A stretch of DNA of 22,146 nucleotides from the NCBI GenBank assembly GCA_937919155.1, contig CALFPM010000061.1, positions 1-22,146 of the forward strand. Reading direction: 5' to 3'. Shown piece after piece: positions 15,297 to 21,505 of the stretch; position 1 is the stretch's first letter; each line of letters opens with the position of its first letter. Origin of the DNA: an uncultured Clostridia bacterium. GTDB taxonomy: Bacteria > Bacillota > Clostridia > Oscillospirales > Acutalibacteraceae. The translations under genes and the position numbers were made by a program. The notes beneath the pieces are model-generated. The model did no database searches and was not told where the DNA came from. It worked only from the letters and a program-made list of their open reading frames with translations.

Positions 15297-15326
15297 AAAA
15301 AAGGAGTATGACAAACGCCATACTCC
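15297..15326 (-). terminator. Terminator after nrdR, ending at the lipoprotein ribosome site
   Basis: On the minus strand GGAGTATG (15326-15319) pairs with CATACTCC (15310-15303), followed by six T (15302-15297). The AAGGAG of the next gene begins at the very next base. CTCCTT of the 3' arm and T-run can instead pair with AAGGAG. Confidence 0.8.
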
Positions 15327-15334
15327 CGATTCAA

Positions 15335-15793
15335 TCAGTTCTTTTCTCTCAGAATTTTTGCAAGCTCGTCCATAAAGGTGTTGATATCCTTGAACTGACG
15401 GTAAACAGAGGCAAAACGCACATAAGCAACCTCGTCAAGCTCACGAAGCTTGTCCATTGCAAGCTCACCGATGTGAACGGAGGTAACCTCTCTGTCCAGC
15501 GAATTCTGAAGAGTGGCCTCGATTTCGTTAACGGCTTTTTCAAGCGCATCAAGGGAAACGGGTCGCTTTTCACAGGCTCTGAGCATTCCGTTGAAAAGTT
15601 TGTTGCGGTCAAAAACCTCTCTTGACTTGTCTTTTTTCACAACAATAACGGGCACGCTCTCGATAATCTCATATGTGGTGAAGCGTTTCTGGCAGCTTAT
15701 GCACTCCCTGCGGCGGCGGATGCGTTCACCCTCGTCTGTGGGGCGTGAGTCAATAACCTTGCTTTCTTCACAGTTGCAAAACGGACATTTCAT
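15335..15793 (-). CDS. nrdR: Transcriptional repressor NrdR
   Basis: A 152-aa zinc-ribbon/ATP-cone repressor of ribonucleotide reductase genes that senses (d)ATP. The zinc site is Cys3, Cys6, Cys31 and Cys34 (MKCPFC, CISC). The basic RRRREC stretch lies between. VVKKDKSREVFDRNKLFNGMLRACEKRPV is the start of the ATP-cone. Length is normal. An upstream in-frame GTG at 15805 is rejected in favour of the ATG at 15793, which gives the conserved MKCPFC terminus. AGGAG is 11 nt upstream. No nrd gene is in the window. Confidence 0.96.
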   Translation of the reverse strand: MKCPFCNCEESKVIDSRPTDEGERIRRRRECISCQKRFTTYEIIESVPVIVVKKDKSREVFDRNKLFNGMLRACEKRPVSLDALEKAVNEIEATLQNSLDREVTSVHIGELAMDKLRELDEVAYVRFASVYRQFKDINTFMDELAKILREKN

Positions 15794-15832
15794 AAGCCTA
15801 AACACTCCTTAGATTACAGTCTTATTGTTTCA

Positions 15833-15860
15833 AGTATATCATACTTTGCGGATTTTTCAA
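15833..15860 (-). promoter_or_regulatory. Promoter of nrdR
   Basis: On the minus strand TTGAAA (15860-15855), a 16-bp spacer and TATACT (15838-15833). It lies just before the end of the TIM-barrel gene and gives a leader of about 35 nt. Confidence 0.6.
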
Positions 15861-15866
15861 GCTATT

Positions 15867-16640
15867 TCACAAATTTTGCAGATATTGCAGGGATTCCGAA
15901 AGTTCATTTTCATCTCCGAAACCGCTTCTGTAAAGCTCAATCACATAATTACCGCTGTAATCCGCAGCTTTCATAATATCAAACAGCTTTCTGAAATCAA
16001 AATCACCCTTTGAGGGTGCAATGCAATCGCTGACACCGTTGTGGTCGCTCAGATGAATATGGTCAATATTATTTTTGAATTCATCCGCAAATGCAAGAGG
16101 GTCATAACCCGACCTGACCGCCTGCTTCACATCAAACACCATTCGGAAGTCATCGCCAAGCGCACTGCGCATTTCGCGCAGAAAAGCGGGATTCTGGCTG
16201 TAATGGTCATAAACATTTTCCTGACACACCGTAACACCGAACTGCCTGCCTGTTTCAACAAGACCTGAGAAACGCTCAAAATACTCCTCGTTGCTGATTT
16301 TTCCTGCAAGCTTTGAGCCGTGAATAATGGAAATTTTTGCACCTGCGAGGGCGGTTACCTCAAAGCATTTTTTGTAAAATTCGCAGACATCAAGATAGCG
16401 GCGGCGATAATTGCCGAAAAGCATATATGTTTCCGAAAAAGAAGAAAAAGGATGAACAGAAACAATATCCATCCCGTAAGAAGCCTTGATATCATTGAGG
16501 ATTTTCACATATTCAGGGGTCGTTTCGCTGGTGGTGTTAAAGAACACCTCGCAGGTTCTGACACCCATTTTTCCAAGTGTTTCAAGCGCCTCCTCCGTTG
16601 CCTGCGGATAGAGGCAGGAGGTTGAAATTCCGATAGCCAT
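15867..16640 (-). CDS. Sugar phosphate isomerase/epimerase-like TIM barrel
   Basis: A 257-aa member of the xylose-isomerase-like TIM-barrel (AP endonuclease 2) superfamily. Strand-end motifs that would bind a metal are visible: VSVHPF, IIHGSK, VCQENVYDH, MVFDVKQA, HIHLSDHNG and VIELYRSG. Such enzymes isomerise or epimerise sugars, inosose or hydroxypyruvate. The substrate cannot be fixed from sequence. GAGG lies 8 nt before the ATG. A Gfo/Idh/MocA oxidoreductase and a PHP hydrolase lie close by on the other strand, a common combination in polyol and unusual-sugar catabolism, but the three are not one operon. Confidence 0.85.
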   Translation of the reverse strand: MAIGISTSCLYPQATEEALETLGKMGVRTCEVFFNTTSETTPEYVKILNDIKASYGMDIVSVHPFSSFSETYMLFGNYRRRYLDVCEFYKKCFEVTALAGAKISIIHGSKLAGKISNEEYFERFSGLVETGRQFGVTVCQENVYDHYSQNPAFLREMRSALGDDFRMVFDVKQAVRSGYDPLAFADEFKNNIDHIHLSDHNGVSDCIAPSKGDFDFRKLFDIMKAADYSGNYVIELYRSGFGDENELSESLQYLQNL

Positions 16641-16670
16641 TTTTATTCCTCTGTTGGTAATATTTTTGAT

Positions 16671-16699
16671 TTGAACTTATCCGCCGTATCCTGTATAAT
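16671..16699 (+). promoter_or_regulatory. Promoter of the small membrane protein gene
   Basis: TTGAAC at 16671-16676, a 17-bp spacer ending in TG (extended -10) and a perfect TATAAT at 16694-16699. The start point near 16706 would leave a leader of only about 12 nt. Confidence 0.75.
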
Positions 16700-16717
16700 C
16701 GTATACGGTGAGCTATT

Positions 16718-16951
16718 ATGAAAACTATTTTTGAAAATCTGCATCGCAGAACAAAATATGTGGTTATTCTCAGCTGGACAACGGTTGTGATTCTGCTTTT
16801 TGCATCAACCCTGTTTTACATAGGAGCAGGCAGAATGTTTGACTATCACTTTGCCGTTGACCTGAGCGAAAACCTGCTGGCTCTTTGCAGACCTGCGGCA
16901 ATTGCCGCCTGCCTTGCATCGCTCATCAGCGAGCACTCTGCCAGACGGTAG
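16718..16951 (+). CDS. Small membrane protein, unknown
   Basis: A 77-aa protein with one clear transmembrane helix at about residues 15-36 and a second, weaker hydrophobic segment at about 50-70. The N-terminus is basic and the C-terminus ends in HSARR. GGTGAG lies 5 nt before the ATG. A strong promoter and a dedicated terminator frame it exactly, which supports a real single gene. I do not recognise a family. Confidence 0.65.
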   Translation: MKTIFENLHRRTKYVVILSWTTVVILLFASTLFYIGAGRMFDYHFAVDLSENLLALCRPAAIAACLASLISEHSARR

Positions 16952-16990
16952 ATATTGTACCACACCGAAACAATAAATTCAAGTTTGTGA

Positions 16991-17027
16991 AAAAGTCGGG
17001 ATTTTTATCTCGACTTTTTTATTTTTA
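16991..17027 (+). terminator. Terminator of the small membrane protein gene
   Basis: AAAAGTCGGGA (16991-17001) pairs with TCTCGACTTTT (17008-17018), one G-U pair, followed by TTATTTTT. A possible promoter of the next gene (TCGACT, 18 bp, TATTAT at 17033-17038) overlaps its 3' arm. Confidence 0.85.
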
Positions 17028-17082
17028 TATGATATTATGTATCTGTATTACTGCATTAAAGTGTAAAACAGGAGGATTTCTT

Positions 17083-18069
17083 ATGCTCAGAGTTGCAATG
17101 CTTTCAAAATGGCACGTTCACGCCGAGGGTTACGCAAGGGAATTCATCGGCACAGGCAAAGCAGAAATTACCGCCGTCTGGGACGAAAACCCCGACAGAG
17201 GCGCAGAGTGGGCAAGCCGACTCGGCGCAGATTTTGAACCCGACCTTGACACGCTCCTCGCAAGAGAGGACGTTGACGCCGTCTGTTGCTGCACGCCCAC
17301 AACAATGCACACGGATGTGCTTATCCGTACCGCAAAGGCAGGCAAACACATTTTCACGGAAAAGACTCTTGCCTGCACCGTTGAAGAATGCAAAAAAATT
17401 GCAAAAATCATCGAAGAGAACGGTGTTACTTTCGTAATTTCATTCCCCCACAAGGCTTGGCCCGTTGTCAAGTTTGCAAAAGAACACATTGAAAACGGCG
17501 ATTTCGGCAAAGTGACAAATGTCAGAATCCGCAACGCACACAACGGCGTCAGCGGCAACTGGCTTCCCGAATACTGGTTTGTGAAAGAGGACTGTGCAGG
17601 CGGCGCAATGATGGATCTGGGCTGCCACCCCATGTATCTGCTTTCATATCTCTGCGGTAAGCCCAAGAAAATAACAGGTATCGCAAACGCGGTTTTCGGT
17701 ACTCCCGTTGATGAAAATGCAATTTCCGTTATCGAATTTGAAAGCGGAGCAATCGGCGTTTCCGAAACATCGTTCCTTGCATATTCATCACCTTACACAA
17801 TCGAGGTTCACGGCACGGACGGAATCCTCCTCTGGCAGGGCGGCGAAATAAAATACAAAACCGCGGAAACCGCAAAGCTGAGCAAAGGCTTCATATCTCC
17901 TGACAATCTCCCCAAAGAGGACGAAAAACCCATTGTCCGCTTTGTTGACGCCTGCCTTGACGGCACAGGCTCACCCGAGGGTCTCGGCACGGAAGATGCA
18001 ATTGCACTTGCAGAGCTTCTTGAAAACGCATACATATCATATGAAACGGGCAAAACCGTTGAAATATAA
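17083..18069 (+). CDS. Gfo/Idh/MocA-family oxidoreductase
   Basis: A 328-aa NAD(P)-dependent oxidoreductase with an N-terminal Rossmann domain (about 1-120) and a C-terminal alpha/beta domain. The N-terminal glycine loop is atypical (MLSKWHVHAEGY). VCCCTPTTMHTDV and EKTLACT (the EKPxA motif with its catalytic Lys) are clear, and GGAMMDLGCHPMYLLSYL carries the Asp and His of the active site. The substrate is probably a sugar or polyol derivative. The ATG at 17083 is chosen over an open frame that runs up to 16885, because GGAGG is at 17071-17075 and the homologous part starts there. The PHP gene follows 12 nt after the stop, so they form an operon. Confidence 0.9.
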   Translation: MLRVAMLSKWHVHAEGYAREFIGTGKAEITAVWDENPDRGAEWASRLGADFEPDLDTLLAREDVDAVCCCTPTTMHTDVLIRTAKAGKHIFTEKTLACTVEECKKIAKIIEENGVTFVISFPHKAWPVVKFAKEHIENGDFGKVTNVRIRNAHNGVSGNWLPEYWFVKEDCAGGAMMDLGCHPMYLLSYLCGKPKKITGIANAVFGTPVDENAISVIEFESGAIGVSETSFLAYSSPYTIEVHGTDGILLWQGGEIKYKTAETAKLSKGFISPDNLPKEDEKPIVRFVDACLDGTGSPEGLGTEDAIALAELLENAYISYETGKTVEI

Positions 18070-18081
18070 GGAGAAAAAAAT

Positions 18082-19467
18082 ATGAGAGATATGAGAACAG
18101 AACTTCATTATTACGACATATTCCCAAAGGTGTTCCCTGCAGGAAAAGAAGTTACAATCACAATCAAGCCTCTGGGTCACCATGCAAACTTTGAAAACCC
18201 CGATGACATCAGTCTTCATATTTTCGGTTGGGATGACGGCAACCCCAGAGATTATCCTCACAGAGGCAACGGCTATGAGCTTCCATTTGAATTTGACGGC
18301 TGCATCAGATTCACTCACACATTCCCCCGCGAGCAACAGTATTATGTGAGAATTATGGATAAAAACACAGGCAAAAGACTGCTTCAGCTCAGCGTTTATG
18401 CCCTTGCAGAGGACCTTTGCGGCAGATATCCCCTCATCGGTGACCTGCATATGCACACCTGCTGCTCGGACGGTCACGAATGCCCTGCAATAGTCAGCGC
18501 AAACTACAGAAAGCACGGCTATGATTTCTTTGCAATCACTGACCATAACCGCTATTACCCCTCACTTGAGGCAATTGAAACATACAAGGATGTTCCCATT
18601 GAATTCAACATCTGCGTTGGTGAAGAAGTTCATCTTCCCGACCTTGCACCCGATCACATAAATGACGTTCACATTGTTAACTTCGGCGGAAAGTGGAGCG
18701 TAAACGGACTTCACAACGGTTCTTCTCAGTTTTCCGACGTTGGCGAAGACATTTCTCTTCGCGCCATCGATACAGAAAACTGCCCGGCAGAGGTCATGAG
18801 CGTTGCGGAATACGAACGTCAGGTTGAAGAGATCGCCGCAAACAACGAATATCCCGAAGGTGTTGCGCCCTTTGTTGCCGCATCCTGCCAGTGGGGCTTT
18901 GAACATATTCAGGCGGCAGGCGGTCTTGCCATTTTTGCCCATCCTTACTGGATAAACAATACCTTCCACGTTTCCGAAAAGATGACGGATTTCCTTTTTG
19001 ACCAGAACAAGTTCGATGCCTTTGAGGTTCTGGGAGGAGAGGCATATCTTGATCAGAACGAGTTTCAGGTCATGCACTATAACGAGGCAAGAATACGCGG
19101 AGTTAAGTTCCCCGTTGTTGGCTCAAGCGACGTTCATTCTATAACACAGTCAACTTATTTCCCATTCTACTACACAGTTTGTTTCGCAGAACGCAGCCTT
19201 GCGCACGAGGAATTTTACTTTCGTATAAATAGCGAGGTAATGCTGACGGATATCGCCCGAAAAGCCGTTTTCACGGATTTCTACGATATATGCGTCAATA
19301 AGATCGGTAAGGCAGTCCACAATAATGTTGTCGTACTGCTTGCTTGTGGTGGCTTTTTCGAACTCGTCCACAAATTCCTTGAAGTTACGAACTTCTTTGG
19401 TCGTAAGATTGGGCCGCTCGAAATTGTCCAACACCCTTGCCGAATTATCGCTGCTCAGAAGCAGTGA
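18082..19467 (+). CDS. PHP-domain hydrolase, 3' end replaced by phage DNA
   Basis: The frame encodes 461 aa but is a hybrid. Residues 1-110 form an Ig-like N-terminal domain. Residues about 115-370 form a PHP hydrolase with GDLHMHTCCSDGH (His123, His125), AITDHNRYY, VGEEVHLPD, FAHPYW and GSSDVHS (Asp350, His352), so the metal site is complete. YYTVCFAE at about 364-371 still fits the family. After about residue 370 the frame runs through the antisense strand of the phage ATPase gene and is not PHP-like. The native C-terminus is therefore missing. AAGGAG sits about 9 nt before the ATG. It follows the oxidoreductase gene closely. Whether the hybrid is made or folds is unknown. Confidence 0.8.
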   Translation: MRDMRTELHYYDIFPKVFPAGKEVTITIKPLGHHANFENPDDISLHIFGWDDGNPRDYPHRGNGYELPFEFDGCIRFTHTFPREQQYYVRIMDKNTGKRLLQLSVYALAEDLCGRYPLIGDLHMHTCCSDGHECPAIVSANYRKHGYDFFAITDHNRYYPSLEAIETYKDVPIEFNICVGEEVHLPDLAPDHINDVHIVNFGGKWSVNGLHNGSSQFSDVGEDISLRAIDTENCPAEVMSVAEYERQVEEIAANNEYPEGVAPFVAASCQWGFEHIQAAGGLAIFAHPYWINNTFHVSEKMTDFLFDQNKFDAFEVLGGEAYLDQNEFQVMHYNEARIRGVKFPVVGSSDVHSITQSTYFPFYYTVCFAERSLAHEEFYFRINSEVMLTDIARKAVFTDFYDICVNKIGKAVHNNVVVLLACGGFFELVHKFLEVTNFFGRKIGPLEIVQHPCRIIAAQKQ

Positions 19468-19539
19468 CTTTCCGGGGATTCTTGTCGTGTTGATTGTTTT
19501 ACCCGATCCGGGCGCTCCATAGATGATTGCTGTTGCCAT
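19150..19539 (-). CDS. Sak4-like phage P-loop ATPase, C-terminus truncated
   Basis: A 129-aa open frame that starts MATAIIYGAPGSGKT, with a Walker A motif at residues 8-15 and a Walker B-like IIVDCLTDL. It matches the N-terminal half of phage RecA-like ATPases of the Sak4/single-strand-annealing type, which are normally about 220-250 aa. The frame ends just after it meets the antisense of the host PHP gene, so the second half is lost. A GGAG lies about 9 nt before the ATG. It follows the exonuclease gene by 23 nt, and the two would cooperate in phage recombination. As it stands it is probably non-functional. Confidence 0.75.
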   Translation of the reverse strand: MATAIIYGAPGSGKTINTTRIPGKSLLLSSDNSARVLDNFERPNLTTKEVRNFKEFVDEFEKATTSKQYDNIIVDCLTDLIDAYIVEIRENGFSGDIRQHYLAIYTKVKFLVRKAAFCETNCVVEWEIS

Positions 19540-19562
19540 TCGTGATGGTCTCCTTCCTTTAA

Positions 19563-20375
19563 TTAGATATCTCCTTGCATAGTTTTGATTTGCGCGGCAC
19601 TCATACCGAACAAATCTGTGTCAATAGGTTCCGTGATGATTTTGGTACTCGTGCAGTAATCGCACCCGTAATCCTCGCACCGATTCGACGGGAGTTCCCC
19701 TGTCTTAATCTTCTGATATCTCGGGGCAAGGCTTTTTACCACTTCAAGAGCCTTGTCCATGTTATATTGACTTATTTGCCCGAGCGCCAGATGCGCAGGC
19801 GATTCCTTTGTAGCGACAGCGAAAATAAACGGAAGACGTTTTCCTGTATTCTGCCGAACGATTTCTTGATAAACCGCTGCCTGTATGTCATACCCCCAAT
19901 ACTCAATCATCGAAGTAAATAGATTGGGAGAGCGCAACGATGCCATATACTTCAAATCGGTTATGTATTCGTCGGGATCGAAGCTGTCCATTTTTATCTT
20001 GAACGGCACACCCTCGATCTCGCCCGTCATAATGACCTGATGCTTTCCCCCGAGATAGTACATCATTTTGGGTTGCTGTCGGATTCGCGATATCGTTTCA
20101 TTGGCTTGAACGATGTCGGCATACGGATCACCGTTCTTTTTATATATCTGCGCGTAATTATCCTCGATGAATTTTTCGGTTGAGCGAACCGTGCCGGTTA
20201 GCCATTCATCAACGTAGGATCCCAAAAGCAAGGCTCGTCCATATTCGGGTACGAACTCCCCTCGGAGTTCTGCCATTGCCGCGGCTTCGCACTTTTGGAA
20301 AGCCTTGAACTGCGACACGCTGAAATATGCTTGATTCGCACCCGTTGTGTAATAATTTCTATTATTTAGCTTCAT
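19563..20375 (-). CDS. Phage PD-(D/E)XK exonuclease with probable Fe-S cluster
   Basis: A 270-aa protein of the RecE/Cas4-like nuclease group (often annotated as putative exodeoxyribonuclease 8). GEIEGVPFKIKMDSFD and ITDLKY give the catalytic core, with Asp140-x-Lys142 as the ExK-type pair. Cys29 near the N-terminus and Cys233-x4-Cys238-x2-Cys241 near the C-terminus have the one-plus-three layout of the 4Fe-4S cluster of Cas4 and AddB. Its likely job is resection of phage DNA ends for annealing with the Sak4-like ATPase downstream. The ATG overlaps the end of the preceding gene by 14 nt, with GGTGAG just upstream. Confidence 0.82.
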   Translation of the reverse strand: MKLNNRNYYTTGANQAYFSVSQFKAFQKCEAAAMAELRGEFVPEYGRALLLGSYVDEWLTGTVRSTEKFIEDNYAQIYKKNGDPYADIVQANETISRIRQQPKMMYYLGGKHQVIMTGEIEGVPFKIKMDSFDPDEYITDLKYMASLRSPNLFTSMIEYWGYDIQAAVYQEIVRQNTGKRLPFIFAVATKESPAHLALGQISQYNMDKALEVVKSLAPRYQKIKTGELPSNRCEDYGCDYCTSTKIITEPIDTDLFGMSAAQIKTMQGDI

Positions 20376-20523
20376 TTCTCACCATTTCTTTCAATAATTC
20401 TTCTGCTGCGTCTCTAATTTTCTTCATACGTCTCTTTTGTTCTTCATGGGATAGGTCAGGAAAATGGACTCTGACTATCATATTTGGATATGTAAACACC
20501 TTGCATTCGCTCTGACCACTCAC
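20362..20523 (-). CDS. Small phage protein of the early operon
   Basis: A 53-aa protein, from GTG at 20523, with AAAGGAG 9 nt upstream. A longer frame from 20574 has no ribosome site. It contains a predicted beta part (KVFTYPNMIVRVHFPDL) and then a charged helix (EEQKRRMKKIRDAAEELLKEM). Small proteins of this plan are common in Firmicute phage early regions between the regulator and recombination genes. The function is not known. Its 3' end overlaps the nuclease start. Confidence 0.7.
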   Translation of the reverse strand: MSGQSECKVFTYPNMIVRVHFPDLSHEEQKRRMKKIRDAAEELLKEMVRNEAK

Positions 20524-20572
20524 GAAATCACTCTCCTTTCTAATATGTATGAATGATTGGTTTGTCCCTATC

Positions 20573-20590
20573 ACTTCGATTTATCGAAGT
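20573..20590. promoter_or_regulatory. Phage operator site 1 (TTCGA-N4-TCGAA)
   Basis: ACTTCGATTTATCGAAGT, a dyad broken only at the two central bases. It overlaps the stop codon of the Cro-like gene and lies about 50 bp upstream of the 53-aa gene. It has the same arms and spacing as sites 2 and 3. Confidence 0.7.
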
Positions 20591-20799
20591 TTTGGGGTAA
20601 AAAAATATGAGTATATTTCTTTAGGAGAGATATCCAACAGCTCACACGCGCGGATATATTCCTCCGTCCTGAAATCGGCTTTGTTGTTCAACCTACGTGA
20701 TAAAGCCTCATATTTCAGCCCCATTGCGTCCGCAAACGCAGATCTTGTGCCAAATTTCTCGACTATTCTGCCAATTAACTTGCTGTAATCTCTTGGCAT
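20581..20799 (-). CDS. Cro-like HTH regulator
   Basis: A 72-aa protein from the ATG at 20799 (an upstream TTG at 20808 is too close to the GGGAG). It has a Cro/CI-type helix-turn-helix: TRSAFADAMGLKYEALSRRLNN holds helices 2 and 3, and ELLDISPKEIYSYFF closes the domain. It is the first gene of the leftward early operon, transcribed away from the CI-like repressor, as expected of a Cro counterpart. The promoter in front carries an operator at the start point. It probably competes for the TTCGA-N4-TCGAA sites; this is inference from position. Confidence 0.8.
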   Translation of the reverse strand: MPRDYSKLIGRIVEKFGTRSAFADAMGLKYEALSRRLNNKADFRTEEYIRACELLDISPKEIYSYFFTPKLR

Positions 20800-20822
20800 T
20801 TTCCGCAACTCTCCCTTCTCAA

Positions 20823-20842
20823 AACTTCGATATATCGAAGTT
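20823..20842. promoter_or_regulatory. Phage operator site 2, perfect 20-bp palindrome
   Basis: AACTTCGATATATCGAAGTT is a perfect dyad. It sits at the transcription start of the leftward early promoter, where a bound repressor would block initiation. Confidence 0.85.
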
Positions 20843-20850
20843 CCATTGTT

Positions 20851-20879
20851 ATTGTAAAATAATTTTTTCGGTTTGTCAA
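20851..20879 (-). promoter_or_regulatory. Leftward early phage promoter
   Basis: On the minus strand a perfect TTGACA (20879-20874), a 17-bp spacer and TACAAT (20856-20851). The predicted start is near 20844, at the edge of operator site 2. Confidence 0.85.
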
Positions 20880-20888
20880 TATCTTTTC

Positions 20889-20924
20889 TTCGATTTTTCG
20901 AAAAAAAGACTTGAAATTTTCGAA
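20889..20924. promoter_or_regulatory. Phage operator site 3 and a degenerate site 4
   Basis: TTCGATTTTTCGAA at 20889-20902 keeps the TTCGA-N4-TCGAA form. A weaker TTGAA-N4-TCGAA follows at 20911-20924, over the -35 box of the repressor promoter. Together they could give auto-regulation. Confidence 0.65.
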
Positions 20925-20939
20925 ATTTTATGTTATAAT
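20911..20939 (+). promoter_or_regulatory. Repressor promoter
   Basis: TTGAAA at 20911-20916, a 17-bp spacer and a perfect TATAAT at 20934-20939. GGAGGTGA follows at 20951-20958. Confidence 0.85.
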
Positions 20940-20965
20940 GTTAACAGATTGGAGGTGAAGTGATA

Positions 20966-21358
20966 ATGAACCACTCAGAAAGAGTGTCGGAGTTCAAGTT
21001 TAGACTTCGCGAAGCGTTAAACGCAAGGAATATGAAGGCGGCGGAATTGAGCAATAAAACAAAAATTCCGGAGGGTGCTATCAGTTACTATTTGGCTGGC
21101 AAATCACAGCCTAAAGGGGATAGATTACACACGCTGTGTGTTGCACTCGGTGTAAGCGAAGCATGGATGCTTGGCTATGATATTCCAATGGAAAGAACGA
21201 TTGAACAAAAAAAGAACGATGATCTCGTAAAAATCATCGCACAAATGAGAAAGGATCCCAAATTCCTTAGTATTGTCTCTAAATTAGCGGAGTTACCTGA
21301 GGAACAGCGTGATAGTTTCTTAACTATTATATCAGCTCTTGGGAACGGGGAGAAGTAA
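20966..21358 (+). CDS. CI-like phage repressor (XRE family)
   Basis: A 130-aa protein with an N-terminal XRE helix-turn-helix at about residues 10-65: MKAAELSNKTKIPEGAISYYLAG holds the two DNA-binding helices, and LCVALGVSEAWMLGYD closes the domain. The remaining 65 residues are short, charged and helical (ELPEEQRDSFLTIISALG) and contain no S24 self-cleaving peptidase domain. Size and layout resemble ImmR-type repressors, which need a separate protease for induction. No such ImmA gene is visible. A GTG at 20960 is too close to the ribosome site, so the ATG at 20966 is chosen. It is divergent from the Cro-like gene across the operator block. Confidence 0.85.
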   Translation: MNHSERVSEFKFRLREALNARNMKAAELSNKTKIPEGAISYYLAGKSQPKGDRLHTLCVALGVSEAWMLGYDIPMERTIEQKKNDDLVKIIAQMRKDPKFLSIVSKLAELPEEQRDSFLTIISALGNGEK

Positions 21359-21454
21359 TTTGTAGATGAGGTCGAGTAGTTCGTTATCTTCTTCGAAGGC
21401 GCATAATTCCATAATCCATCCAAGTAGCAGGGTTCTATTGAGTTTTGTTTCCAT
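21332..21454 (-). CDS. Small phage protein, 40 aa
   Basis: A short frame, METKLNRTLLLGWIMEL then CAFEEDNELLDLIYKLL, ending at TGA 21334-21332. A full AGGAGG sits 9 nt before the ATG at 21454, which is the main reason to accept it. The peptide is predicted to be helical and acidic in its second half. It converges on the repressor gene and overlaps its 3' end by 27 bp. I recognise no family. It might share the leftward transcript of the 46-aa gene. Confidence 0.6.
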   Translation of the reverse strand: METKLNRTLLLGWIMELCAFEEDNELLDLIYKLLLPVPKS

Positions 21455-21471
21455 TTTTTTAGTCCTCCTAG

Positions 21472-21500
21472 TTGACTTTTTGTTTTATTTGTGTTATAAT
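21472..21500 (+). promoter_or_regulatory. Promoter of ncRNA candidate 1
   Basis: TTGACT at 21472-21477, a 17-bp spacer and a perfect TATAAT at 21495-21500. It faces right, away from the 40-aa gene, and has no gene downstream on its strand. Confidence 0.8.
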
Positions 21501-21505
21501 GGAGG

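Noticed and set aside
16885..17082. N-terminal extension of the oxidoreductase frame
   Set aside because: It passes through the terminator of the preceding gene. A GGAGG precedes the ATG at 17083, where family similarity begins.
17130..17666. A 178-aa minus-strand frame inside the oxidoreductase gene
   Set aside because: It is fully opposite a clear Gfo/Idh/MocA gene and its product has no recognisable motif.
18037..19077. Two long minus-strand frames opposite the PHP gene
   Set aside because: The + strand shows complete PHP metal motifs. The minus frames have no ribosome site or family motif.
20823..20842. LexA (SOS) box reading of the TTCGA palindrome
   Set aside because: The Firmicute LexA box has a CGAAC-N4-GTTCG form. 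TTCGA-N4-TCGAA does not fit and recurs only around the phage regulators.
21175..21423. An 82-aa minus-strand frame over the repressor end
   Set aside because: Its start lies inside the 40-aa gene in another frame and lacks a ribosome site; the 40-aa frame has AGGAGG.
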